DNA of 36,179 nt from Bacteroidaceae bacterium (GTDB taxonomy: Bacteria > Bacteroidota > Bacteroidia > Bacteroidales > Bacteroidaceae): contig JAUUPT010000043.1 of assembly GCA_030843315.1 (NCBI GenBank), positions 1 through 36,179 on the forward strand. The letters are read 5' to 3'. The translations under genes were made by a program, and so were the position numbers. The notes below the pieces were generated by a model that did not search any database, was not told where the DNA came from, and worked only from the letters and a program-made list of their open reading frames with translations. Position 1 is the stretch's first letter. Each line of letters opens with the position of its first letter. This document shows positions 1 through 7,395 of this stretch, piece after piece.

Positions 1-131
1 AACAATTGCTTGGTCAAGTTTGCTCTAAAATACGTTCTTTCCGTAAGCCTGAACCGTATAAGGGTAAGGGTATTAAGTTTGTTGGCGAAGAAATTCGTAG
101 AAAGTCTGGTAAATCAGCCGGTGCTAAATAA
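1..131 (+). CDS. rplF: 50S ribosomal protein L6, C-terminal end (partial)
   Basis: Only the last 42 codons are in the window; reading starts at base 3 and stops at TAA 129-131. The peptide contains RSFRKPEPYKGKGIKFVGE, the conserved C-terminal block of bacterial L6, followed by a basic tail ending SGKSAGAK. L6 binds 23S rRNA near the base of the L7/L12 stalk. It lies 20 bp before rplR, the standard spc-operon order. The 5' part of the gene lies upstream of the window, so nothing can be said about its start. Confidence 0.96.
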   Translation, partial: QLLGQVCSKIRSFRKPEPYKGKGIKFVGEEIRRKSGKSAGAK

Positions 132-151
132 TCATTTAAATTGATATTATT

Positions 152-496
152 ATGACAACAAAAATAGAAAGACGAATTAAGATCAAATATAGAGTACGCA
201 ATAAAATTTCAGGTACTACTGAATGCCCGCGTATGAGTGTATTTAGAAGTAATAAGCAAATCTATGTTCAAATTATCGACGACTTGTCTGGTAAGACATT
301 GGCTGCCGCTTCTTCTTTGGGATTGACTGACAAAATGCCGAAGAAAGAACAAGCTGCCAAAGTAGGTGAACTGATTGCGAAAAAGGCTCAAGAGGCAGGT
401 ATTACTACTGTTGTTTTCGACCGTAATGGTTACTTGTATCATGGGAGAGTAAAAGAGGTGGCTGATGCTGCCCGTAACGGTGGACTTAAATTTTAA
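152..496 (+). CDS. rplR: 50S ribosomal protein L18
   Basis: A 114-residue protein of normal L18 length. The N-terminus is very basic (KIERRIKIKYRVRNKISGT), followed by the conserved RMSVFRSNKQIYVQIIDD strand and a C-terminal FDRNGYLYHGRVKEVADAAR, the L18 signature. L18 carries 5S rRNA to the large subunit together with L5. It sits between rplF and rpsE, with only 5 bp to rpsE, so the three are co-transcribed and probably translationally coupled. The ATG at 152 follows an AT-rich leader without a clear Shine-Dalgarno site, as is usual in Bacteroidetes. Confidence 0.97.
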   Translation: MTTKIERRIKIKYRVRNKISGTTECPRMSVFRSNKQIYVQIIDDLSGKTLAAASSLGLTDKMPKKEQAAKVGELIAKKAQEAGITTVVFDRNGYLYHGRVKEVADAARNGGLKF

Positions 497-501
497 TCAT
501 T

Positions 502-1020
502 ATGGCAGGACTTAATAATAGAGTTAAGATTACAAACGATATAGAACTGAAGGACAGATTGGTTGCTATTAATCGTGTAACCAAAGTAACCAAAGGTGGT
601 AGAACTTTTAGTTTCTCTGCTATTGTGGTAGTAGGAAACGAAGAAGGCATCATCGGTTGGGGCCTTGGTAAAGCTGGTGAAGTGACAGCAGCCATTGCTA
701 AAGGCGTTGAATCTGCAAAGAAAAACCTGACTAAGGTGCCTATATTGAAAGGTACTGTTCCTCACGAACAGGCTGCTAAGTTTGGTGGTACTGAAGTATT
801 CATCAAACCGGCTTCTCACGGTACTGGTGTTGTGGCTGGTGGTGCAATGCGCGCTGTGTTGGAAAGTGTTGGTGTTACAGACGTTTTGGCTAAATCAAAA
901 GGTTCTTCTAACCCGCACAACTTGGTGAAGGCTACTATCTTGGCGTTGAGCGAAATGCGCGATGCTCGTATGGTTGCCCAGAACAGAGGAGTAAGTATGG
1001 AAAAAGTATTTAGAGGATAA
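502..1020 (+). CDS. rpsE: 30S ribosomal protein S5
   Basis: A 172-residue protein. The N-terminal double-stranded-RNA-binding-like domain (about residues 15-80) carries the S5 motif GGRTFSFSAIVVVGNEEG and GWGLGKAGEV. The C-terminal domain has ASHGTGVVAGGAMRAVLE. S5 binds 16S rRNA near the mRNA entry channel and contributes to decoding accuracy. It overlaps no gene but is only 5 bp after rplR and 11 bp before rpmD. A GGAGGAAT sequence directly follows the stop codon and serves as a good ribosome binding site for rpmD. Confidence 0.97.
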   Translation: MAGLNNRVKITNDIELKDRLVAINRVTKVTKGGRTFSFSAIVVVGNEEGIIGWGLGKAGEVTAAIAKGVESAKKNLTKVPILKGTVPHEQAAKFGGTEVFIKPASHGTGVVAGGAMRAVLESVGVTDVLAKSKGSSNPHNLVKATILALSEMRDARMVAQNRGVSMEKVFRG

Positions 1021-1031
1021 GGAGGAATAAT

Positions 1032-1208
1032 ATGTCGACTATAAAGATTAAACAAACTAAAAGTAGAATTGGTGCTCCTGCTGATCAGAAGAGAACTCTC
1101 GATGCACTGGGACTTCATAAGTTGAATCGTGTGGTTGAACACGAATGTACTCCTTCAATTCTTGGAATGGTGGATAAGGTTAAACACTTGGTTACCATTG
1201 TTAAGTAA
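1032..1208 (+). CDS. rpmD: 50S ribosomal protein L30
   Basis: A 58-codon reading frame from ATG 1032 to TAA 1206-1208. The protein begins MSTIKIKQTKSRIGAPADQK and contains LDALGLHKLNRVVEH and GMVDKVKHLVTIV, the L30 core. The length is typical of bacterial L30. A GGAGGA at 1021-1026 gives a clear ribosome binding site, which is uncommon among its neighbours. The position between rpsE and rplO is the conserved spc order. L30 is a small globular protein of the large-subunit surface. Confidence 0.95.
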   Translation: MSTIKIKQTKSRIGAPADQKRTLDALGLHKLNRVVEHECTPSILGMVDKVKHLVTIVK

Positions 1209-1238
1209 TTATTTGTTGAATATAAAACGAATTACAAT

Positions 1239-1685
1239 ATGAACTTAAGTAATTTAAAACCTGCAGAGGGGTCTACTAAAACAAGAAAGAGAATCGGACG
1301 TGGTCCGGGTTCTGGTTTGGGAGGTACTTCTACTAGAGGTCATAAAGGAGCTAAATCAAGATCTGGATACTCTAAGAAAATCGGTTTTGAAGGTGGTCAG
1401 ATGCCTCTTCAACGTCGTGTTCCTAAGTTTGGCTTTAAGAACATTAATCGTGTAGAATACAAAGCTATCAACTTGGATACAATTCAGAAACTGGCTGAAG
1501 CTAAGAATTTGCAGACTGTAGGTATCAGCGACTTTATTGCTGCTGGTTTCATTTCTACAAGCCAGTTGGTAAAAGTATTAGGTAACGGAACTTTGACTGC
1601 TAAGTTGGATGTACAAGCACATGCATTTTCTAAGACTGCTGTTGCTGCCATCGAAGCTGTTGGTGGACAAGTAGTAAAACTCTAA
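1239..1685 (+). CDS. rplO: 50S ribosomal protein L15
   Basis: A 148-residue protein. The glycine- and arginine-rich N-terminal extension (RKRIGRGPGSGLGGTSTRGH, then SGYSKKIGFEGGQMPLQRR) is diagnostic for L15 and threads into 23S rRNA. The C-terminal globular domain ends AVAAIEAVGGQVVKL. L15 is a late-assembly protein of the large subunit. It is 30 bp after rpmD and 4 bp before secY, the same neighbour pair as in most bacteria, so L15 and SecY are probably translationally linked. Confidence 0.97.
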   Translation: MNLSNLKPAEGSTKTRKRIGRGPGSGLGGTSTRGHKGAKSRSGYSKKIGFEGGQMPLQRRVPKFGFKNINRVEYKAINLDTIQKLAEAKNLQTVGISDFIAAGFISTSQLVKVLGNGTLTAKLDVQAHAFSKTAVAAIEAVGGQVVKL

Positions 1686-1689
1686 TTCA

Positions 1690-3033
1690 ATGAGAAAAGC
1701 TATTGAAACATTAAAGAATATATGGAAAATTGAGGATCTGAGACAACGGATCCTCATTACCATATTGTTTGTGGCAATTTACCGTTTCGGTTCGTATGTC
1801 GTTTTGCCGGGTATTAATCCGACAATGTTGGCACAATTGCATCAGCAAACAAGTGAAGGTCTTTTAGCCTTGTTAAACATGTTTTCCGGAGGAGCATTCT
1901 CCAATGCATCTATCTTTGCATTGGGTATCATGCCGTATATCTCTGCCTCCATTGTGATTCAGTTGCTGGGTATTGCGGTTCCGTATTTCCAGAAATTGCA
2001 GCGCGAAGGTGAGAGTGGCAGAAGAAAAATGAATCAGTATACTCGTTATTTGACGATTTTGATTCTTTTTGTTCAAGCTCCTTCTTATTTGCTCAATCTT
2101 AAGATGCAGGCTGGTCCTTCTTTAAATGCTTCATTAGATTGGACTCTGTTTATGTTTACTTCTACCATCATTTTGGCGGCAGGAAGTATGTTTATTTTGT
2201 GGCTTGGTGAGAGAATCACAGATAAAGGAATTGGTAACGGTATCTCGTTGATTATTATGATCGGTATCATTGCCCGTTTGCCTCAGTCTTTGTTCCAGGA
2301 ATTAATTTCCCGTATGACGGACAAGACCGGTGGTTTGGTAATGTTCTTGATTGAACTCGTAGTCTTATTGGCTGTTATTGCATTTGCTATCCTTTTGGTA
2401 CAAGGTACTAGAAAGATTCCTGTACAATATGCAAAGAAGATTGTGGGTAATAAGCAATATGGTGGTGCCAGACAATACATTCCTTTGAAAGTAAATGCTG
2501 CTAACGTGATGCCTATCATTTTTGCTCAGGCAATCATGTTTATCCCTATTACTCTCGTGGGATTCTCGAATGTAGGTAGTGCAAGTGGTTTTGTACGTGC
2601 ATTAACTGATCATACAAGTTTCTGGTATAATTTGATTTTTGCAGTGTTGATTATATTGTTTACGTATTTCTATACTGCAATTACCATAAATCCGACTCAG
2701 ATGGCTGAGGATATGAAGAGAAACAATGGTTTCATTCCGGGCATTAAGCCGGGAAAGAAAACAGCTGAGTATATTGATGATATCATGTCTCGTATTACTT
2801 TGCCGGGCTCTTTCTTCTTGGCTTTAGTTGCTATTATGCCTGCATTTGCAGGAATATTCGGCGTGAAAGCTGAGTTTGCTCAATTCTTCGGCGGTACATC
2901 TTTGTTAATTCTTGTAGGTGTAGTTCTTGATACTCTCCAACAGGTTGAAAGTCATTTGTTGATGAGACATTATGACGGTTTGCTGAAGTCAGGACGTATT
3001 AAAGGACGTAGTGGCAATGTAGCTGCGTATTAA
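1690..3033 (+). CDS. secY: Protein translocase subunit SecY
   Basis: A 447-residue polytopic inner-membrane protein with about ten hydrophobic segments. Family motifs seen are FGSYVVLPGI near the N-terminus, FSGGAFSNASIFALGIMPYI in the plug/TM2 region, GERITDKGIGNGISLIIMIG in TM4-5, NPTQMAEDMKRNNGFIPGIK in the cytoplasmic loop and a C-terminal cytoplasmic tail ending GRSGNVAAY. SecY forms the protein-conducting channel with SecE and SecG for export of unfolded proteins. It is placed at the end of the spc block, directly before map, and shares the ribosomal transcript. Confidence 0.98.
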   Translation: MRKAIETLKNIWKIEDLRQRILITILFVAIYRFGSYVVLPGINPTMLAQLHQQTSEGLLALLNMFSGGAFSNASIFALGIMPYISASIVIQLLGIAVPYFQKLQREGESGRRKMNQYTRYLTILILFVQAPSYLLNLKMQAGPSLNASLDWTLFMFTSTIILAAGSMFILWLGERITDKGIGNGISLIIMIGIIARLPQSLFQELISRMTDKTGGLVMFLIELVVLLAVIAFAILLVQGTRKIPVQYAKKIVGNKQYGGARQYIPLKVNAANVMPIIFAQAIMFIPITLVGFSNVGSASGFVRALTDHTSFWYNLIFAVLIILFTYFYTAITINPTQMAEDMKRNNGFIPGIKPGKKTAEYIDDIMSRITLPGSFFLALVAIMPAFAGIFGVKAEFAQFFGGTSLLILVGVVLDTLQQVESHLLMRHYDGLLKSGRIKGRSGNVAAY

Positions 3034-3047
3034 TCTTTTTTTGAAGA

Positions 3048-3848
3048 ATGATATTTCTTAAAACAGAAGATGAAATAGAGCTGCTCCGTGAAAGTAATTT
3101 GCTTGTCGGAAAAACGTTGGCTGAAATAGCTAAAGTGATAAAGCCCGGAGTTACTACAAAAGAGCTGGATAAAGTTGCGGAAGAGTTTATTAGAGATAAT
3201 GGTGCTGTTCCCACTTTCAAAGGTTTCCCAAATCAATATGGTAATCCGTTTCCAGCTTCTATTTGTACATCTGTAAATGAGCAGGTGGTACATGGTATCC
3301 CAGGGGATGATGTAGTGCTGAAAGAGGGTGATATTGTGTCTGTTGATTGTGGTACTTACATGAATGGTTTTTGTGGCGATTCTGCTTATACGTTTTTTGT
3401 GGGTGAAGTTGATGATGAAGTACGTAAATTACTGAAAGTTACAAAAGAAGCATTATATATAGGAATACAAAATGCCATTCAAGGTAAACGCTTGGGTGAT
3501 ATTGGATATGCGATACAACAGCATTGCGAGTCTAATTCTTATGGTGTAGTGCGTGAGTTTGTCGGTCACGGCATTGGTAAGGAGATGCATGAAGATCCTC
3601 AGGTTCCTAATTACGGAAAACGTGGTTATGGAACAATGTTGAAGAAGGGACTCTGTATAGCTATTGAACCAATGATAACTTTGGGTAGCAGGCAAATAGT
3701 AATGGAGCAAGATGGCTGGTCAGTTAGAACAAAAGACCGTAAATGTGCCGCTCATTTTGAGCATACAATAGCAGTCGGAACGGGTGAAGCTGATATCCTG
3801 TCATCGTTCAAATTCATTGAAGAAGTTTTAGGAGATAAAGCAATTTAA
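3048..3848 (+). CDS. map: Methionine aminopeptidase, type I
   Basis: A 266-residue cytosolic metalloprotease that removes the initiator methionine from nascent proteins. The five metal ligands are visible: Asp100 (DIVSVDCG), Asp111 (GFCGDSAYT), His174 (FVGHGIGKEMHEDP), Glu207 (CIAIEPMIT) and Glu238 (FEHTIAVG); His82 in VVHGIP fits the substrate-binding histidine. No N-terminal zinc-finger extension is present, so this is the short bacterial type Ia form. It takes the place between secY and infA; adk, common there in other phyla, is absent. Confidence 0.97.
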   Translation: MIFLKTEDEIELLRESNLLVGKTLAEIAKVIKPGVTTKELDKVAEEFIRDNGAVPTFKGFPNQYGNPFPASICTSVNEQVVHGIPGDDVVLKEGDIVSVDCGTYMNGFCGDSAYTFFVGEVDDEVRKLLKVTKEALYIGIQNAIQGKRLGDIGYAIQQHCESNSYGVVREFVGHGIGKEMHEDPQVPNYGKRGYGTMLKKGLCIAIEPMITLGSRQIVMEQDGWSVRTKDRKCAAHFEHTIAVGTGEADILSSFKFIEEVLGDKAI

Positions 3849-3857
3849 GAAATTAAT

Positions 3858-4076
3858 ATGGCAAAGCAATCTGCAATAGAACAAGATGGAGTTATAGTTG
3901 AAGCATTGTCAAATGCAATGTTTCGTGTTGAATTAGAAAACGGACATGAGATTACTGCACATATTTCAGGTAAGATGCGGATGCATTACATCAAGATCTT
4001 GCCGGGAGATAAAGTGAGAGTCGAAATGTCTCCTTACGACTTATCGAAAGGAAGAATTGTGTTTAGATATAAATAA
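3858..4076 (+). CDS. infA: Translation initiation factor IF-1
   Basis: A 72-residue single S1/OB-fold protein of exact family length. Visible motifs are MAKQSAIEQDGVIVEALSNA, FRVELENGHEITAHISGKMR and the C-terminal SPYDLSKGRIVFRYK. IF-1 occupies the ribosomal A site during initiation and works with IF-2 and IF-3. It starts 9 bp after map and ends 8 bp before rpmJ, the standard infA-rpmJ pair. Confidence 0.98.
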   Translation: MAKQSAIEQDGVIVEALSNAMFRVELENGHEITAHISGKMRMHYIKILPGDKVRVEMSPYDLSKGRIVFRYK

Positions 4077-4084
4077 AATAAGAT

Positions 4085-4201
4085 ATGAAAGTAAGAGCAT
4101 CATTAAAGAAACGCACGCCAGAATGTAAGATCGTTAGACGTAATGGCCGTTTGTATGTTATTAACAAGAAAAATCCTAAGTATAAACAACGTCAAGGATA
4201 A
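4085..4201 (+). CDS. rpmJ: 50S ribosomal protein L36 (zinc-free form)
   Basis: A 38-codon frame from ATG 4085 to TAA 4199-4201. The protein begins MKVRASLKKRTPECKIVRRN and ends NPKYKQRQG, the L36 pattern. Canonical zinc-binding L36 has a C-x2-C...C-x4-H ribbon; here only one cysteine (residue 14) is left and the final histidine is replaced, so this is the metal-independent form. It lies between infA and rpsM, as in most bacteria. Confidence 0.95.
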   Translation: MKVRASLKKRTPECKIVRRNGRLYVINKKNPKYKQRQG

Positions 4202-4206
4202 TTTGT

Positions 4207-4214
4207 TATTTTTG
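4207..4214 (+). promoter_or_regulatory. Possible -7 promoter element before rpsM
   Basis: TATTTTTG matches the Bacteroides -7 consensus TAnnTTTG and sits 20 bp before the rpsM start, in the 33-bp gap after rpmJ. No TTTG-like -33 box is seen 19-21 bp upstream, where rpmJ coding sequence lies. It could add an internal start for the alpha-operon genes, but AT-rich spacers yield such matches by chance. Confidence 0.3.
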
Positions 4215-4234
4215 CAAAAAAAATAATTAAGTAT

Positions 4235-4615
4235 ATGGCTATAAGAATAGTTGGTGTAGATTTACCTCAGAACAAAAGAGGTGAAATTGCGTTGACCTAT
4301 GTATATGGAATAGGTCGCAGTAGTTCAGCAAAAATTTTAGATAAAGCTGGTGTAGATAAAGATCTGAAGGTTAAAGACTGGACAGATGATCAAGCTGCTA
4401 AGATTCGTGAGATTATCGGTGCAGAGTATAAAGTGGAAGGTGATCTTCGTTCTGAAATCCAATTGAACATTAAGCGATTAATGGATATTGGTTGCTATCG
4501 TGGTGTACGTCACCGTATTGGTCTGCCTGTTAGAGGTCAGAGCACAAAGAACAATGCACGTACTCGTAAAGGTAGAAAGAAAACCGTTGCTAATAAGAAA
4601 AAAGCTACTAAATAA
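4235..4615 (+). CDS. rpsM: 30S ribosomal protein S13
   Basis: A 126-residue protein. Recognisable blocks are [35 protein letters not shown] and [18 protein letters not shown] followed by the basic tail with [18 protein letters not shown]13 sits in the head of the small subunit, contacts the P-site tRNA and makes the bridge to L5. It opens the alpha-operon block (rpsM-rpsK-rpsD-rpoA-rplQ), 33 bp after rpmJ and 11 bp before rpsK. Confidence 0.97.
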
Positions 4616-4626
4616 TAATTGTTGAT

Positions 4627-5016
4627 ATGGCAAAAAAAACAGTTGCAGCTAAAAAGAGAAATGTGAAAGTAGACGCTAATGGACAGTTGCATGTTCATTC
4701 ATCTTTCAACAATATTATTGTTTCTCTTGCAAACAGTGAAGGGCAGATTATCTCTTGGTCATCTGCTGGTAAAATGGGATTTAGAGGTTCTAAAAAGAAT
4801 ACTCCTTATGCAGCTCAGATGGCTGCCCAGGATTGTGCAAAGATTGCATTTGATCTTGGCCTGAGAAAGGTAAAAGCATATGTGAAAGGTCCAGGTAACG
4901 GACGTGAGTCTGCTATTAGAACTATCCACGGTGCTGGTATCGAAGTTACTGAAATCATTGACGTAACTCCGCTTCCACATAATGGTTGTCGTCCTCCAAA
5001 AAGACGTAGAGTTTAA
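4627..5016 (+). CDS. rpsK: 30S ribosomal protein S11
   Basis: A 129-residue protein with the S11 core [59 protein letters not shown] and the conserved end [14 protein letters not shown]11 lines the platform near the mRNA exit and the anti-Shine-Dalgarno region. The start fits ATG 4627. A 117-bp non-coding gap follows before rpsD, by far the largest gap in this cluster. Confidence 0.98.
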
Positions 5017-5054
5017 TTTACCTTTAACTTACAATGATCTTGATTTTGTTTTTG

Positions 5055-5099
5055 GATTACATTTAATTTCTCTCTGTAATCGCGGCTGCAACAAATTAA
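5055..5099 (+). promoter_or_regulatory. Candidate structured mRNA leader of rpsD (pseudoknot-like)
   Basis: In the 117-bp gap 5017-5133, GATTACA (5055-5061) can pair with TGTAATC (5075-5081), giving a 7-bp stem with a 13-nt loop. The loop part TTAATTT (5063-5069) is complementary to AAATTAA (5093-5099), so the two helices would form an H-type pseudoknot, with loops of 1, 5 and 11 nt. In E. coli, S4 represses its operon through a pseudoknot leader, which makes the location before the S4 gene suggestive. The pairing is AU-rich and could be chance. No function is shown by the sequence alone. Confidence 0.3.
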
Positions 5100-5133
5100 G
5101 TTCATGAATAAACAATTAAATATTTAAAAAGAA

Positions 5134-5739
5134 ATGGCTAGATATACTGGACCAAAATCGAGAATCGCCCGTAAATTCGGTGAGGGAATCTTTGGAGCTG
5201 ATAAAGTTTTGTCAAAGAAGAACTATCCTCCCGGACAACATGGTAATTCAAGAAAAAGAAAAACTTCTGAATACGGTGTGCAACTTCGTGAAAAGCAGAA
5301 AGCTAAATACACCTATGGAGTTCTAGAAAAACAATTCCGCAATTTGTTTGAAAAAGCAGCTACTGCTAAAGGTATTACCGGTGAGGTACTTCTTCAATTG
5401 TTGGAAGGCCGTCTTGACAACGTAGTATTCCGTTTGGGTATTGCTCCTACACGTGCTGCTGCTCGTCAGTTGGTTAGTCACAAGCATATTACTGTAGATG
5501 GTGAAGTGGTAAACATCCCTTCATTTGCAGTAAAACCAGGACAATTGATTGGTGTTCGTGAAAGATCTAAATCTTTGGAAGTAATTGCTAATTCTCTTGC
5601 AGGTTTCAATCACAGCAAGTATGCTTGGTTGGAATGGGACGAAGCTTCTAAGGTTGGTAAAATGTTGCACATACCTGAAAGAGCAGACATTCCTGAGAAC
5701 ATTAAAGAACATTTGATCGTTGAATTGTATTCTAAATAA
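5134..5739 (+). CDS. rpsD: 30S ribosomal protein S4
   Basis: A 201-residue protein of normal S4 length. It starts MARYTGPKSRIARKFGEG and has YPPGQHGNSRKRKTSEYGVQ, the S4 domain with LEGRLDNVVFRLGIAPTRAA, ARQLVSHKHITVDGEVVNIP and the C-terminal IPENIKEHLIVELYSK. The N-terminus has no zinc-ligand cysteines. S4 is a primary 16S rRNA binder that nucleates small-subunit assembly and, in enterobacteria, a translational repressor of the alpha operon. It is separated from rpsK by the long gap described above and is 11 bp before rpoA. Confidence 0.98.
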   Translation: MARYTGPKSRIARKFGEGIFGADKVLSKKNYPPGQHGNSRKRKTSEYGVQLREKQKAKYTYGVLEKQFRNLFEKAATAKGITGEVLLQLLEGRLDNVVFRLGIAPTRAAARQLVSHKHITVDGEVVNIPSFAVKPGQLIGVRERSKSLEVIANSLAGFNHSKYAWLEWDEASKVGKMLHIPERADIPENIKEHLIVELYSK

Positions 5740-5750
5740 TAATTAATTTC

Positions 5751-6743
5751 ATGGCGATATTAGCATTTCAAAAACCTGATAAAGTATTAATGTTGGAGGC
5801 GGACTCCAGATTCGGTAAATTCGAATTCCGTCCGTTGGAACCGGGTTTTGGTATTACTGTAGGTAATGCATTACGCCGAATCCTTCTTTCTTCATTAGAG
5901 GGTTTTGCTATCACTACTATCAGAATTGATGGTGTGGAGCATGAATTTTCTAGTGTACCTGGAGTAAAAGAGGATGTTACCAACATTATCTTGAATCTGA
6001 AACAAGTGAGATTCAAGCAAGTAGTTGAAGAGTTCGAGAGCGAAAAAGTGAGCATCACTGTCGAGAATTCCAGTGAATTTAAAGCAGGTGACATAGGTAA
6101 GTATTTGACTGGATTTGAAGTGTTAAATCCTGAATTAGTTATTTGTCATTTAGATTCAAAGGCAACTATGCAGATCGATATTACGATCAACAAAGGTCGT
6201 GGTTATGTTCCTGCTGACGAAAACCGCGAATATTGCACCGATGTGAACGTAATTCCTATCGATTCTATCTATACCCCGATACGTAATGTGAAGTATCAGG
6301 TAGAAAACTTCCGTGTAGAACAGAAGACTGACTACGAGAAACTGGTACTTGAAATTACTACCGATGGTTCCATACATCCGAAAGAAGCTCTGAAAGAAGC
6401 TGCAAAAATTCTGATTTATCACTTCATGCTCTTCTCTGACGAGAAGATTACGTTGGAAAGCAACGATGTTGACGGCAATGAAGAGTTTGATGAAGAAGTA
6501 TTGCACATGCGTCAGTTGCTGAAGACTAAGCTCGTTGATATGGATCTCTCCGTTCGTGCCCTCAACTGTTTGAAGGCTGCTGATGTAGAGACTCTGGGCG
6601 ACTTGGTACAATTCAACAAGACGGATTTGCTGAAATTCAGAAACTTCGGAAAGAAATCGCTTACTGAGCTTGATGATTTGCTGGAAAGTCTGAATCTGTC
6701 GTTTGGAACCGATATTTCTAAATATAAATTAGATAAAGAATAA
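5751..6743 (+). CDS. rpoA: DNA-directed RNA polymerase alpha subunit
   Basis: A 330-residue protein. The N-terminal dimerisation domain (about 1-230) shows RFGKFEFRPLEPGFGITVGN and ALRRILLSSLEGFAIT, and the insert domain has GYVPADENREY. The C-terminal domain (about 255-325) has DLSVRALNCLKAADVETLGD and FRNFGKKSLTELDDLLES, the helix-hairpin-helix DNA- and activator-binding module. Alpha assembles the core polymerase in the cytosol. Only 3 bp separate it from rplQ, and 11 bp from rpsD. Confidence 0.98.
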   Translation: MAILAFQKPDKVLMLEADSRFGKFEFRPLEPGFGITVGNALRRILLSSLEGFAITTIRIDGVEHEFSSVPGVKEDVTNIILNLKQVRFKQVVEEFESEKVSITVENSSEFKAGDIGKYLTGFEVLNPELVICHLDSKATMQIDITINKGRGYVPADENREYCTDVNVIPIDSIYTPIRNVKYQVENFRVEQKTDYEKLVLEITTDGSIHPKEALKEAAKILIYHFMLFSDEKITLESNDVDGNEEFDEEVLHMRQLLKTKLVDMDLSVRALNCLKAADVETLGDLVQFNKTDLLKFRNFGKKSLTELDDLLESLNLSFGTDISKYKLDKE

Positions 6744-6746
6744 AAA

Positions 6747-7259
6747 ATGAGACATAATAAGAAATTCAACCATTTGGGTCGTACTGCCTCTCATAGAAAC
6801 GCTATGTTGGCTAATATGGCGTGTTCTTTGATTAAGCACAAAAGAATCACTACGACCGTTGCAAAGGCTAAAGCTTTGAAGAAGTTTGTTGAGCCTTTGA
6901 TCACAAGATCTAAAGACGATACGACTAATTCTCGTCGTGTTGTATTTAGCAACTTGCAAGATAAGAATGCTGTAACTGAGCTGTTTAAAGAAATCTCTGT
7001 GAAGATCGCTGATCGTCCGGGTGGTTACACTCGTATTATCAAGACTGGCAACCGTCTGGGTGACAACGCAGAAATGTGCTTCATTGAACTCGTTGACTAC
7101 AACGAAAACATGGCTAAGGAGAAAGTTGCTAAGAAAGCTACTCGTACCCGTCGTTCAAAGAAGACTGCTGAAGCTGCACCTGCTGTTGAAGCTGCTGCAT
7201 CGGTTGCTGAAGCTCCTGCTGTTGAGGAAGCAAAAGCAGAAGAGGCAAAAGCTGAATAA
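6747..7259 (+). CDS. rplQ: 50S ribosomal protein L17 with Ala/Glu/Lys-rich tail
   Basis: A 170-residue protein. Residues 1 to about 125 are L17 proper: MRHNKKFNHLGRTASHRNAM, LIKHKRITTTVAKAKALKKF, PGGYTRIIKTGNRLGDNAEM. About 45 extra residues follow, a low-complexity Ala/Glu/Val/Lys tail after a basic patch (TRTRRSKKT). E. coli L17 is about 127 residues, so the tail is an extension; similar tails occur on Bacteroidetes ribosomal proteins. It closes the ribosomal cluster and is followed by a terminator at 7284. Confidence 0.97.
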   Translation: MRHNKKFNHLGRTASHRNAMLANMACSLIKHKRITTTVAKAKALKKFVEPLITRSKDDTTNSRRVVFSNLQDKNAVTELFKEISVKIADRPGGYTRIIKTGNRLGDNAEMCFIELVDYNENMAKEKVAKKATRTRRSKKTAEAAPAVEAAASVAEAPAVEEAKAEEAKAE

Positions 7260-7283
7260 TTCAACTATTCTTTTTATATATAG

Positions 7284-7315
7284 AAGCCGTTCCAGAGATT
7301 GGGGCGGCTTTTTTT
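7284..7315 (+). terminator. Rho-independent terminator of the ribosomal cluster
   Basis: AAGCCGTTCC (7284-7293) pairs with GGGGCGGCTT (7301-7310), a 10-bp stem with two G-U pairs and a 7-nt loop, followed by a run of T to 7315. It starts 24 bp after the rplQ stop and fits the end of the long ribosomal transcript. Confidence 0.9.
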
Positions 7316-7378
7316 GTGTATAATGGTTGACAAACATTAAAAGATGCTTGCATTAAACAATCCAATGCCGCAAACTGT

Positions 7379-7386
7379 TATATTTG
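7379..7386 (+). promoter_or_regulatory. -7 promoter element for the gene at 7396
   Basis: TATATTTG is an exact match to TAnnTTTG. It lies 64 bp after the terminator and ends 9 bp before the ATG at 7396. The in-frame TTG at 7384 is part of this element, which argues against it being the start codon. No good -33 box is seen. The start of transcription would be almost at the ATG, so the mRNA may be leaderless or nearly so. Confidence 0.5.
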
Positions 7387-7395
7387 TACTCAGAT

